Source: Siphonodentalium dalli
Lineage: Eukaryota > Mollusca > Scaphopoda > Gadilida > Siphonodentaliidae
Assembly (NCBI GenBank): GCA_032622095.1
Contig: CP136063.1
Location: 71,155,980-71,219,979, forward strand
Reading direction: 5' to 3'
Length of the DNA stretch: 64,000 nucleotides
The translations under genes were made by a program, and so were the position numbers. Positions 1 to 11,268 of this stretch are shown one piece after another; position 1 is the first letter of the stretch; the number at the start of each line of letters is the position of its first letter. The notes beneath the pieces are model-generated. The model did not search any database. It was not told the origin of the DNA and saw only the letters and a program-made list of their open reading frames with translations.

Positions 1-636
1 TTTCACCACAACCTGGACGAGTACAAGAAAAACTCATAATGTACACAAACATTGTATAATGACATTTTTATTATCCATCTGTATATTTATCCAAATTTTG
101 GTAATAATACTTTCGTGGTTAGTGTTGGTGTTTGTCGGCACTTAATTCTCTATAAAAGCCTGTATTTTGATCATCAGAAAGCATGATTTGGAACAGTAAA
201 CACCGAAGTGAAAAAAAAAACTCTATGCGGAAGTGAAACGTCTGCTAAATCCACCAGTGTTGCGCGCGCATCACAATTTCACCGATTCATTTCACAATAG
301 AGTTAATTCGTGACGTCACAGAGATCCGATAATAAAAAAGTCACATTGCACACTTGGGAGTCCAATGTGACATTCGGGAATCCAATATGACTTCTTCCCG
401 GATTACCACGTGGCGGCTTTTACCCAATCAGGAATAGTGCTAGTTAAGGGATGGATAATAATAATTGATATGTTCATTGAGAATACAATATGTTTAAATC
501 AAAACAAATAGAATCAATGATAACATAGTGTATATGTACATGGTGATAATAAAAGATGTTTAAACTAAAAAAAAATGATAAGGGAATTGGTACGTTATTT
601 GACGTAGGCTGTAAATAGAGCCATATTACCTTTATT
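1..636. other. Non-coding flank
   Basis: No convincing coding sequence is visible. A short imperfect duplication (agtccaatgtgac / aatccaatatgac) occurs at about 358-391, and a CRE-like octamer tgacgtca lies at 311-318. Neither can be tied to a gene here. Confidence 0.4.
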
Positions 637-944
637 TTCTTAAACTATTAGAGAGGTTCCGTTTGTAGCTTGTGGATTGTGGCTTGTAAGGTAACTGACA
701 GTATACCATAGCAACAACGAATACGAGAGGGCGCAAACAAACCTGGCAATTAGGGAACATTTCGTTACACAAATTTCAAACAAAACTTTGGCAGTATAAT
801 CATTAGTGTCGTTTCAGAAGGGATAATAGTAGAAAGTGGAGTTTGACCCTCTCCAAACTAAAGTATCATTGGTGATTAGTTATCCCATACGAAATGTTCA
901 GATAATAAGTTCAACAAACTACCATAATTTCCCTCAATAAATAG

Positions 945-1108
945 ATAGAACCGCATGAGTGTCTGGATTTTGACGTAATTATCGCACGAGATTTGTTGGC
1001 GGAGCGATACCTCGAGTGCGGGACGCAGCCCCGCACGAGAGGTATCGCGTTCCGCCAACAAATCGAGTGCGATAATTCGTCAAAATCCAGACACTCATGC
1101 GGTTCTAT
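945..1108. repeat. 164-bp near-perfect foldback (hairpin) element, family A copy 1
   Basis: The left arm begins atagaaccgcatgagtgtc and the right arm ends with its reverse complement at 1108. The arms are about 78 bp around a loop of roughly 7 bases (gacgcag), with only a few mismatches. The core is GC-rich compared with its flanks. A related hairpin lies at 11115-11268, with the same atagaac ends and the same internal order of short words (gcacgag, tttgttg, gcgat). The overlapping reading frames are artefacts of the palindrome. Confidence 0.85.
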
Positions 1109-1494
1109 TTTTATTACATATCTCCGTATCATAGTAAATTGACTCACAATCGTACATCTCCGGTACAGAAAATGTGAATTTAATTGAGTTTTAACACTGA
1201 ATGAAATAGTTCCGTCGACAGATTGCACTAGTGCGATTCTGAGAATTATCACACGCCTGGAAACTCGTGCAATCATGCGAATTACGTTGATAGATATGTA
1301 ATAAATAGGGCTCCTTCTGCCCTTTTATTTATCTGTCGTCTGCTTTTACCACTTTCACATCCCTCTAAAATAATAATAGACCATTCCGTTGTACACGTTT
1401 TAACTGACTGAGAATCCATTTATAGTATAGAAAGGGTTCAAGAGCTCGTGGTTATATCGGTTGAGATATGACTGGTTTATAAATTCGATTCATA

Positions 1495-1690
1495 AGGCCA
1501 AAAAAAAATGGTTTTGGTTCTCAGGCCCCGCCGCATTGAATAAAAAGGACCGCATTAGGCCTTTTTATTGCAATGCCTGATGTTATGACAAAAAAACTTA
1601 CGAAAAAATAAATTAAAAAAATAAAACCCTCCCTCCCTCATTGATTTGAAAACAAAATTGCCCGAGAACCAAAACATTTTTTTTTTGCCT
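1495..1690. mobile_element. MITE with ~31-bp TIRs (aggccaaaaaaaaatgg type)
   Basis: The left end aggccaaaaaaaaatgg continues to ttttggttctcaggc. The right end gcccgagaacc...tttttgcct is its reverse complement with three or four differences. The element is about 196 bp with an AT-rich centre and no coding capacity. It is nested in the 640-1830 element. Confidence 0.75.
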
Positions 1691-1830
1691 AATAAACCAT
1701 CATAGTATATTACAATATAACTCTGACCTATATCAGATTAAACTATGTATATGATTGGCAATCTTCAGTAAATATTATTTTAAAGCGCCAAGCCACAATC
1801 TACAAACGAAATCTCTCTATTATAAGAAAT

Positions 1831-2285
1831 GTTTAAACCTGTACATATATATTGCATTTTGACACAGTACATTTTATTCAATTTGATAACGTCAATGATC
1901 TCGTTTTCGTTGAGACTGGTCGGGAGTGTACACATTTACCAGTGATAACATTTTTAGATTCATATAAGTCATTCCGGCGCAATGAAGTCCATTTAATATA
2001 TAGACAAAAACACACATTTTTTCCAAATATCTCCGTTATTTCGTCAATCCTAACCTCATAATCCTAACCTCATAATTAATCGCTCTCTAATCGTGAACCC
2101 TGATTAATTATCTTTCGCTATTCAATCGTGTGCGTATATACTGGCTGGCGAGTCGCCACGCTAGCTAACAAGTGGGAGATCACTACGTTTGGTTTGATGC
2201 CTGAGATTGGGATTCGATTTAAGATTATACATCGCTGACAATTTATTTACATTTGAGGAACGACGGTCCTTGTTAATTTGCAGTA
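1831..2285. other. Non-coding spacer
   Basis: No domain-bearing reading frame, RNA gene or long repeat is recognised. A short direct repeat (cctaacctcataatcctaacctcataat) occurs at about 2048-2076. Confidence 0.35.
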
Positions 2286-3126
2286 AGGGTGGATACACAC
2301 ATGCATGTAATCTATGTATGTAAAATACATGTATTTTACATGGCCACACCAATAATTGACAACATTAATCACCTGCGCGCGAGCGGTTCATTGTTACCAG
2401 ACCAGACAAGTGAGTAGTCATAAGCGAAATCAAACTCTCTGCTATCAGGACATTTAAGGCCAGTCCAAAACATGTCTTCTCTTACGAATGTGGAAATTAG
2501 TTAAGTATGTGTGATATCTGACATTTTATTAATGCACATCACCAGAAGCGACACATCTGGTGTATACAGGCTTGATATAGAACATTTTCGACCATGATGC
2601 TTGCTTCGCGTGGGGTTTCGAAAGCTTCAAATCGCTAAGTGACTTAATTAGTTGAATGTATCGGTCGGAATAATCTGGGCAAGAAGGTACAATAGAAGTT
2701 TTACTTAAATAAAGAGTTAGCCACCTCGTCTGGTAGCTTTCGGGATCATATATAGCCCCAAGTCGGGTGTCATATTTAGCCCCTTTGTCAGGAAATCCTG
2801 ATAATATTGCCCCCATGTTGGGAATCATAGCCCCTGGGTTGGGGAACTCCTGGGGCCATCATCGGTATAAAAATCAAGAGAAGACTGACAATGATTTAAA
2901 CAGAAAGTCCAACATTTGGGTTATCGCGCGAACAATTATTATAAGCGGCCTGACGACTTCGTTCAGTCAACGGTTCTCTGTACGCTCAGAGCTTGGCTCA
3001 CTGTGGTCAAACATAGCCGCAATGATTGGGTTGTCAACGGACACACATTACATGGTCTGTATGATCCATGTAAAACGCCAAATACACGATAATTACAGAG
3101 ATTACATCCATGTGTGTATCCACCCT
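2286..3126. mobile_element. Candidate ~840-bp DNA transposon relic with TIRs
   Basis: The left end agggtggatacacacatg (from 2286) is matched by the reverse complement catccatgtgtgtatccaccct ending at 3126. Weaker similarity extends about 80 bp inward (taatct, tttacatgg, ttgtcaac words on both sides). No transposase motifs are seen in the interior. The two overlapping unassigned frames inside (2529-2828 minus, 2767-3147 plus) have no recognisable domains. Target-site duplications are not evident. Confidence 0.55.
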
Positions 3127-3299
3127 AAACCGCACGTGTTTTTGTAACAGTGTTTGAGATGATATAGAATAATACACAGGTATAATTATGTTAAATGAAC
3201 ATTAAGTGATCGTTGAAAGTACATTATACACATGGGAATAAAAAACATACAATTTTGAGATGAGAGGGACAAGTTTGTTTAGCACAACTGTGTGCATAT

Positions 3300-3822
3300 A
3301 TACATGAATGAATGAATGATGCTTTAATCTCAGCCATTTTTACATGGAACATGGGTTAACTATTTATACTATTTACACATATAGAACATTATATAAATGC
3401 ACACGATAAACTAGAGGCTGTAAACATACAAGGAACACGTGACACATTGAATTAAACAAACATGCAGCATTAACATACACTAAACATAATACAAAACACA
3501 CACAATAATGATATAAACAAACAATATTTGCATTTATTACGTATCTTATTCATCATTCATAATTGTGTCCTTTTTATTAGAAGTTTTTCAACCCGAATTT
3601 TATAAAGATCGCCAAATTGTTTAATATGTCAGGGCTGGTCGAGTTAAGAAGTTCGAATAAGAGTTCTCTCGACGGTTCGTCATAACATGCCTTCGGAATG
3701 TATTTTTCTCGTAATTGTTCAAGTTGCGGACACAAAATAATAAAATGGAATTCACCGCTTAGCAAGGCGTTACAAAGTGCGCATGAACTATCTTTACTTG
3801 CGCCAGTCCATACTGGACGCAA
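3300..3822 (-). pseudogene. LINE 3' fragment: C-terminal zinc-knuckle of a CR1/L2-like reverse transcriptase
   Basis: On the minus strand, 3577-3822 encodes the end of a non-LTR retrotransposon polyprotein. A CALCN (C-x2-C) is followed by HFIILCPQLEQLREKY, the H-x4-C motif typical of the C-terminus of CR1/L2/Jockey-type ORF2. The stop at 3577 is followed by an AT-rich 3' UTR and a (catt)n-type tail near 3306-3320, as expected for these LINEs. The rest of the element, upstream of about 3840, is absent, so this is a 5'-truncated copy. Confidence 0.75.
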
Positions 3823-3993
3823 GTAATGTTTTCGGTCCGGATCTTTGTCTGTCCTTCCGGGAATATGTTACGTCATGACCGAGATAACGGAAGCAGAAAA
3901 AAAGCTTTTAAGTTGGAAATTTATATATATATACTTAATTTGCATTGTTATCTGGTTTTATTTTGGTAATAAATCGTTCATAAATGAACAATA

Positions 3994-4198
3994 TTTCAAA
4001 ATTTCAAAATTTGTAAAAACTTCAAAAATTTAAAAAACTTCAAAAATTTCAAAAAATTCACAAATTTCAAAAACTTCACAAATTTCAAAAACTTCAAAAA
4101 CTTCAAAAATTTCAAAAACTTCAAAAATTTCAAAAACTTCAAAAACTTCAAAAATTTCAAAAACTTCACAAATTTCACAAATTTCACAAATTTCAAAA
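3994..4198. repeat. Minisatellite of ttcaaaaa(c/t) units
   Basis: About 200 bp of head-to-tail 9-bp units, mainly ttcaaaaac, ttcaaaaat and ttcacaaat. The open frames across it, which read as KFLKFLKF-type proteins, are products of the repeat and not genes. Confidence 0.9.
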
Positions 4199-4319
4199 TA
4201 CTTAGTAATTTTTATAGGCGCCAAATTACCATCCAAGACGTATACCCTTATAAACTGCGGGTCAGTCCTAGTAACGCGCACGTCAACGCGTTTAAAGTTT
4301 TTGAAGTTTTCAATGCAAA

Positions 4320-4640
4320 TGTCACTTTAACATTATCCCACAGTGAGTGCCTAGTGTTACTTTAACATTCATCCATAGTGAGTGCCTATTGTCCCTTTAA
4401 TATTCAAATACTGAGTGCATTTTGTCCCTTTAATATTCAGGGCGGAAGCTGCCCATCGTTCAGCGAGGTCATCACGTGATATACATGTAGATAATACATC
4501 GTTCACATGGAGAGACTTCGTTCAGCGAGCGCAGTGTGTCACTTTAACATTCAAGACTGAAGCTATCCCCATCAAGGTCATCACGTAATATACATGTAGA
4601 TAATACACCATGCATATGAGTGGCCTCAATCTGATAGTTG
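4320..4640. repeat. Degenerate tandem repeats
   Basis: Four imperfect copies of a ~45-bp unit (gtccctttaatattca...gagtgc) occur at 4320-4445. They are followed by two copies about 120 bp apart of a segment containing ggtcatcacgt and atatacatgtagataataca (4465-4500 and 4570-4605). Confidence 0.65.
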
Positions 4641-4951
4641 GTTAACAGGTAAAAAAAACACCACCAAAATGTCTCACCTGTAATTAGATCGGATAGAGTT
4701 ATCGTTCCTAATATGCAGCCAACTGGGGTCCATATCATCATAACAGGGATATTATGTCCGTACACACTATTTCAGCGATGGATGAACAGAGATTTGATAT
4801 CTAGATTTTTGTTATCGATCTCTCAAACGAGGGGCCAGCACCCGTGGTTCAAACTGTTGTTGGCAAGACACCACACAACATGCCAAAATGTGTGATGGGC
4901 GCAAGTATAGGCAGCTCCAGTGAGTGCATTCTAGTTGTTACTGCTTTTATG

Positions 4952-7834
4952 GGGTGTGACTAATTACCGCCCGGGACCGCCCGGGACCACCCGGTAACCG
5001 CCCGGGACCGCCCGGGCGACTCCACGGGCCCGTGGACACTATATATCGACGTTATAACGTAGCGACATACACCACGAGGTCAACCTATAACATTTTACTC
5101 GCTCGCTCGTCTCCGGTCGGTTTTATTAACCCCACAAATGCCGATATTGGCTAAGAGAGCCCGAGTGATTACGGGTGTCTTCGTCTGTTTTCGGACAGTA
5201 TATTTTGGTGATGCGTGGTAGTGCAGTACACCTGAGTGTTAATTCCATATATTGACTCGTTGACGCGTCCACGGCCGATGTTATTAACCCCTCAAAATCC
5301 GGTAAAATACTATATAAACAAAAAGAGTCCGGGACCGCCCGGGCGGGCCCGTGGACACTATATCTCGACGTTATATAACGTAGCGACGTACCCCACGAGG
5401 TCAACCTAGAACATTTTACTCGCTCGCTCGTCTCCGGTCGGTTTTATTAACCCCTCAAATGCAGATATTGGCTAAGAGAGCCTGGGTAATTACGGGTGTC
5501 TTCGTGTGTTTTCGACAGTATATTTTGGTGATGCGTGGTATAGTGCAATACAGCTGAGTGTTAATTCCATATATTGATTCGTTGACGCATCTACACGATT
5601 AGTCAAGCATTCGCGTCGCTGATATGCGTACAGGCCTAATATATATGCATACAATTTAATGACTATATATTTATTTGCACGATCCTTCGCATTGTCCACC
5701 TTCTTACTATTATGCGGGGGCGTTGTACATGCCTGGCATATTATCATATTATGACCAATAAAGAGTGTTTATTATCAGTCCAGCCCACTATTTCTCGTAT
5801 TTGCCCCTTTAAGTCGTCTGAAGTCAACAGCATCTATATATAACTCTTGACACGCTATGGGCCAATTTTACCCACATGTTTCAATTTTTGCCGATCAGAT
5901 TGCAACAATTTTGGTTATATAATTAATGATTTTATTTTATTAATAATTAGTGCCCTTTTAAGACATCTGATGTCAACTGGACCTGTCTAATATGATTTTC
6001 CTGGTCAAACTACCTTACCGTATTGCAACCCAACCCACGGCCTTTGGGTAACGACTGAAAATCATTATTCCCGATGATGTAGATCATCATACTCTCCGTA
6101 TGTGGAGCAATTAAAGAAAATATATAAACGCTATTCGCCACCCGGGTGGCAAATAGCGATTCCTATGTAATATGGTCATTCGCCGCGGCCGGGTGATTCC
6201 TATAAAATATAACAATTCGCCACCGGGTGGCGAACAGCCACTGCCGAATATTTATGATGATACGGTATTTTGCCGGATTTTGTGTGGGTTAATAACATCG
6301 GCCGTGGACGCGTCAGCGAGTCAATATTTGGAAGTCACACTCAGGTGGTATTGCACTACCATGCACCACCAAAATATACTGTCCGAAAACACACGAAGAC
6401 ACCCGGGTTCCCAGGTGCTCTCTTAGCCAATATCGGTATATTTTCGGGGTTTGATTTTGAGGGGTCGATAACATCGGCCGTGGACGCGTCAACGAGCCAA
6501 TATGTGGAATTCACACTCAGGTGTATTGCACTACCACGCATCACCAAAATATACTGTCAGAAAACACACGAAGACACCCGTAATCACCCGGGCTCTCTTA
6601 GCCAATATCGGCATTTGTGGGGTTAATAACACCGGCCTGAGTCGAGCGATCGAGTGAAATTTCTAGGTTGACCTCGTGTGGTATGTCGCTACGTTATAAC
6701 GTCGAGATATAATGTCCACGGGCCCGTGGGGGCGCCCGGGCGGTTCCGGGCTCTTTTTGTTTATGTAGTATTTTACCGGAGTTTGAGGGGTTAATAACAT
6801 CAAAATCCGGTAAAATACCATATAAACAAAAAGAGCCCGGGACCGCCCGGGCACCCCATGGGCCCGTGGACACTATATATCGACGTTATAACGTAGCAAC
6901 ATACCCCACGAGGTCCACATATAAAATTTTACTCGCTCGCTCGACTCCGGCCGGTGTTATTAACCCCGCAAATATCGATATTGGCTAAGAGAGCCCGGTG
7001 GAGCTCGGGTGTCTTCGTGTGTTTTCGGACGGCATATTTTGGTGATGCGTGGTAGTGTAACACCTGAGTGTGAATTCCATATATTGACTCGTTGACGCGT
7101 CCACTGTCGATGTTATTAACCCCTCAAAATCCGGTAAAATACCATATAAACAAAAAGAGCCCGGGACCGCCCGGGCACCCCCATGGGCCCGTGGACACTA
7201 TATATCGACGTTATAACGTAGCGACATACCCCACGAGGTCCACATATAAAATTTTACTCGCTCGCTCGACTCCGGCCGGTGTTATTAACCCCGCAAATAT
7301 CGATATTGGCTAAGAGAGCCCGGTGGAGCTCGGGTGTCTTCGTGTGTTTTCTGACGGTATATTTTGCTGATGCGTGGTAGTGCAATACACCTGAGTGTGA
7401 CTTCCAAATATTGACTTGCTGACGCGTGCATGCACGACCGATGTTATTAACCCACACAAAATCCGGCAAAATACCGAACCATCATAAATATTCGTCTCTG
7501 ATCGTAAATATCGCAATTTTGTTGAAAGTTTCCAATGAAAATTAATAACTTTACACCTATTATTTTTATATTTTGACACGAACGGGTGTAATTATAATTA
7601 TAAATATACTGTCCGAAAACACACGAAGACACCCGTAATCACCCGGGCTCTCTTAGCCAATATCGGCATTTTTTGGGTTAATAACACCGACCGGAGACGA
7701 GCGAGCGAGTAAAATTCTCTAGGTTGCCCTCAGGTGGTATGTCGCTACCTTATAACGTCCAGATATAGTGTTCACGGGCCCGTGTGGTGCCCGGGCGGTC
7801 CCGAGCGGTCCCCGGGCGGTAATTAGTCACACCC
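4952..7834. mobile_element. ~2.9-kb GC-rich composite inverted-repeat element (non-autonomous)
   Basis: The outer ends are reverse complements: gggtgtgactaattaccgcc at 4952 and ggcggtaattagtcacaccc ending at 7834, both followed inward by repeated cccgggacc words. The interior is built from about seven copies of one ~310-bp module whose landmarks are cgggcccgtgg, actcgctcgctcg, gccgatattggctaagagag and ccggtaaaatac. Forward copies lie at about 5026-5330, 5347-5600, 6800-7100 and 7106-7470. Inverted copies lie at about 6270-6475, 6475-6740 and 7595-7834. A unique AT-rich segment fills 5600-6130. No transposase is encoded. The right end stops 56 bp past the receptor stop codon, so the element may have replaced its normal 3' UTR. 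Confidence 0.8.
6125..6240. repeat. Cluster of short palindromes (cgccacccgggtggc)
   Basis: The self-complementary core attcgccaccgggtggcgaa, or close variants, occurs twice in 115 bp (6136-6154 and 6217-6236), with a further degenerate gccgcggccgg copy at 6180-6195. The cluster sits inside the composite element between its oppositely oriented modules. Confidence 0.7.
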
Positions 7835-7889
7835 GTCTCAATACCTAATCTATGGTTGGACGTGTTCAGACTCATGCACAGGAGCGTTT

Positions 7890-8625
7890 TTACGCCTCAG
7901 AATTATTCACTGCGTAAGCATACTCATCACTGGTGTCAGGAATATTATGATTATTCACTCTCCCGGCGGTGTAGCCATAATGATCGGTACTGATATCGCT
8001 CTGGATGTGTTGGTATTCGTCTGCGTTTAGATCTTCACTCGGGCCGCCTACTTCTGCGGTTGTTACATAGCCATACTGATCGCGTTGTAGTATATCCTCT
8101 GGTGAATGTGAGGCTACATCTGTTTCTAGTGAATAGTCATCATCCGCCCTTTGTTCATTGTACCTAGCACTTTCTTCTAGAACAAAATAATTGTCATTGT
8201 TCTCTGTTGCCAGTTCACTTGCGGATGCTGGAAGCAAACCGTTTGGTGTTGACAGGGAATAACCACTACCCGGGTCAGATCGAACATCCGTTGATGGCGA
8301 TGAGAATTTGTAGGCTGTGTCATATTGATTCACTTGCGAGTCTCTTGGTAGTTCATATCCAGAGTTTGCACCTTGTCCCCCCTTTGCACGGAGTGTGTTT
8401 CCACTCGGGTGGTCGATAGATATATAGTCATAGTTGTTAGATTCTAATCCACTCATTTGAGGATCAGGTGCATGTGCTGATTTTTTGGTGACAGACTGGC
8501 TTGAACTAAGTTTTGGTAAATTATTATTGCCCTGGCCTGACGTTTCATAAATTGTTGCATAATCCTGTCCACCATGGATAGATTCTTTCGTTGGTTGTCT
8601 CAGAGTTGAACATCGGTCGAAGATC
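7890..8625 (-). CDS. Receptor terminal exon: tyrosine-rich cytoplasmic tail (244 aa)
   Basis: The minus-strand exon opens after a ttctag acceptor at 8626 and is open to the stop at 7890, giving 244 codons. Its first base completes an Arg codon left in phase 2 by the transmembrane exon, so the reading runs LRR-R-IFDRCSTLR. The tail is hydrophilic and acidic, with 18 tyrosines. Many sit in Y-x-x-[I/L/V] or acidic-Tyr contexts: YATI, YDYISI, YFVL, YQHI, YGYV and DEYAYAV. Such motifs suit SH2-domain or endocytic adaptor binding after phosphorylation, but no canonical NPxY or paired ITAM was found. Gln, Asn, Ser and Asp are enriched, suggesting intrinsic disorder. No AATAAA was seen between the stop and the repeat element starting 56 bp downstream. 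Function as a signalling or uptake receptor tail is inferred. Confidence 0.8.
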
Positions 8626-8793
8626 CTAGAAATTTAAAAACAAATATAGCATTAACAAATTGTGTATAGAATGACGAATCTAGTTGTAACCAATCAAATA
8701 CTCACAAGATGTATGCTCTTCATATTCAAAATTCTCGAATTATGGAAATTGAAAAATATCTCATGCCTTTGTGTCTAGCATATATAGCCAGTT

Positions 8794-9699
8794 TTAGTTA
8801 AAGACATATCATGAACTTGTTTTGGGTGCGTGCAATTGATAAGTTAGTACTCAGGCGCTATGCCAACCTTGGGAGTGCAGCATTATACTAACATTGGGTA
8901 ACATTTTAAAGAGATCGACCATACTACTCCATAGAAAACATCGTCTGAACAACGCGCAATTGTACATATTTACATCTCGATTCTGGAAGCAACAATCGGC
9001 GGTAGACCAACACAAATGATTTGGCCATCGACAGTCATTGCATTTAAATAATATATAAGAATGGCGATGTATGTTGTCAATTTGGACTATTTTTCGTGGA
9101 AAATAACGACATTGAGCAATATTATTCTTAATTTCTATTTGATCACCCTACCAGAGTGTTTCACACCACTTTAATTTAATCCACACTAAAATGTTGCTAA
9201 GATGAGATAAAGGATGTCAAAAAATGGCATAGCCCACGTTATAAGGGTTTTCTGGAGTATCATATTTAGAATTTAGCCCACACTCAGATTGCAGATAAAA
9301 CAAACTTGAGAAATGTTCTTTAAAGTGATGTGAAACATTCCGGTAGGATGATCAAATATAAATGGAGAATAATCGCGTTCGAAGTAGTAATTTTTACAAA
9401 TATTATATCCAAATTGACAACACAACCCGTCATTCTCATATAGTAATTAAATGCAGTGATTCTCGATGGTGAAATCGTTTTCGTTAGTTTATCGCCGATA
9501 GATGAGTCCCGAATCGAGTAGTAAATATTTCATTTGAGCATAGTTCAGACGATGTTTTCTATGGAGTGGTACGGTTGATTTGCTACATATTTTCGGCGAT
9601 GTTAGTAGAATGGTACATTCCTCCAGTTGGCATATAGCTCCTGGATACTAACTGAATAGTTCCACGCACCCGAACAAGTTCATCATATGTCTTTAATCA
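8794..9699. repeat. ~900-bp imperfect foldback element in last intron
   Basis: The two ~440-bp arms are inverted copies. Left landmarks, in order, are ttagttaaagacatatcatg, actccatagaaaacatcgtc, ttgcatttaaat, gttgtcaatttgg and gatcaccctacc. The right arm shows their reverse complements in mirrored order, ending in catatgtctttaatcaa at 9699. The symmetry centre is near 9245. No open frame of note. It probably represents an old MITE/foldback transposon. Sequence just outside each end (tgtgtatagaatgac at about 8660 and 9706) is also shared in direct orientation. Confidence 0.75.
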
Positions 9700-11114
9700 A
9701 CAAAGTGTGTATAGAATGACAAATGTAATATTGGAATCAATCATGAATTCACTATGTTTAAGCTGTCCACATATCAAATGCTCAAATTGTGGAAATAGTA
9801 GAAAATAGGGGAGGGTCAGTTAAGACCGATTATCTTTGACCGATGACAACAAATGTACTATTTTAGTTAAATACATGTATGCCCCTAAAGCAAGAGAACA
9901 CAACCATGCAAATATATTGTATTGCTCTCCTCGTGTGTGGAAAAATAACTGAACGTACATGTACCCCTATGTGAAAAAGTGCAGTTTTTACCACAATTTT
10001 GTGATTTTGAATTTACAAGTCATTGTCTTCATACATGTATGACCGTGTTGTTCTATACACCTTATATAACATATATACATAGATAGCCAAAATTCTGTCC
10101 TAGAGAATCCAAAGTGACATAAAATCAAGCGATTAGTTAAACATTTGAATTTCCAAACATTAGAAAGGCGACATTCTTGGATTTCAAAATTGAGAGAAAA
10201 AATACCACGAACCAGATGCCTGACCAGAAAAAAATACCACTGACCATTCATGAAGTTAAAATGAGGGTACATTTTGTGCATACAAACTCGGACCAGGACC
10301 CAACACTATTTATAACAGATGACATTTCAGATATATTTGAAGCTGCTGTCCGAATTGTTCAGCATTGAGCAATAAAGAGGGTTACCAGTTAGAATATTCC
10401 TGACATTGTAAAATAAAGGGCGTGTGTTCACTTCTGTAAGAAAAAATAGAAAACAGCTGAAACATATATATGACGTACTATTGAAAATGAATGCAGCTTA
10501 TGTGTCGATATTTCGGGTATTTATATCGACATGTCTTGTCCCTCCTTCTAAACTACTGAACGTAGTATTATGGTGGAGTACGTAATTTGGAGGTTCAAAT
10601 CAGTCATGTACAAGGGGGTATAAAATAGGTTGACAAATACATGAATATTGATATATCGGCTTTATACATATGTATGCTCTAAAAATACTTTCCATTGTCA
10701 CAGCCATTTTCCAGCTGTTTTTAATTGTTCGCGCAGAAGTGAAAGATACACTCTTTATTTCTATACCATACCATATCCGGACTCTACCATATCCATAATA
10801 GACCAACACAGAACGCCCTTTTGTGTTACAGGCCGTACAAATGGCTGTTTTTTGTTTTGTTTTTTTGGGACCCAAACATTATGTTTAACGTTGTATTTTT
10901 AATTACTTCAATGCGTCTTTCTGTGACATACAATGCTCGTAGTAAAGTATTTCAATTATTAATCGACTTATTTCGATACCGGAGAATTCAAAAGCGAATA
11001 TTATTAGATGTGTTTTGGAGCGCAAACAGCCAAATGGCTTTAATATGCACGTGCAAAGTAAACAATAGTAGGTTTGTCAGTATTCATCATATTTATTTGA
11101 TATTAAAGACATAG
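9700..11114. other. Intronic, nothing recognised
   Basis: Part of the last intron of the minus-strand receptor. The first 120 bp resemble 8655-8760 in direct orientation. No domain-bearing frame was found beyond that. Confidence 0.4.
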
Positions 11115-11268
11115 ATAGAACGACACAAGTGTGTGAACATGATAACGTTATTGCACGAGTTTGTTGTGACGCGATGGTAAAACGAGAACCGGAGGTTCGA
11201 GTTTTATCTCGCGGCACGACAAACGAGTGCAATAACGTTAACATGTTCACACAACTGTGTTGTTCTAT
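11115..11268. repeat. 154-bp foldback element, family A copy 2
   Basis: The arms begin atagaacgacacaagtgtg and end cacaactgtgttgttctat at 11268, with about 70-bp arms and a short loop near aaccggaggtt. The arms share order and words with the hairpin at 945-1108 (gttattgcacgagtttgttg versus taattatcgcacgag...tttgttgg). That indicates one dispersed family with divergent copies. Confidence 0.85.

Larger units (their letters stand above)
640..1830. mobile_element. Candidate non-autonomous DNA transposon with ~45-bp terminal inverted repeats
   Basis: The left end (about 640-690, containing gtttgtagcttgtggattg) matches the reverse complement of the right end (about 1786-1830, containing caatctacaaacg) over about 45 bp with few mismatches. 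Nothing between the ends resembles a transposase. Two smaller inverted-repeat elements (945-1108 and 1495-1690) sit inside, so this appears to be an older insertion that hosted later ones. No clear target-site duplication could be read, so the superfamily is unassigned. Confidence 0.5.

Noticed and set aside
876-1276. Overlapping minus-strand frames of 61 and 121 codons
   Set aside because: They run across the foldback hairpin at 945-1108. The composition is that of a palindrome, not a protein.
4030-4281. Long frames reading KFLKFLKF or FEIFEVFE repeats
   Set aside because: They arise directly from the ttcaaaaa minisatellite and have no non-repetitive coding sequence.
6172-7632. Several frames of 60-118 codons sharing similar peptides
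   Set aside because: They are translations of the repeated module of the composite element in different orientations, with no domain and no consistent frame.
10177-11114. Plus-strand frames of 60-97 codons as genes
   Set aside because: No domains, no splice context and AT-rich composition like the surrounding intron.
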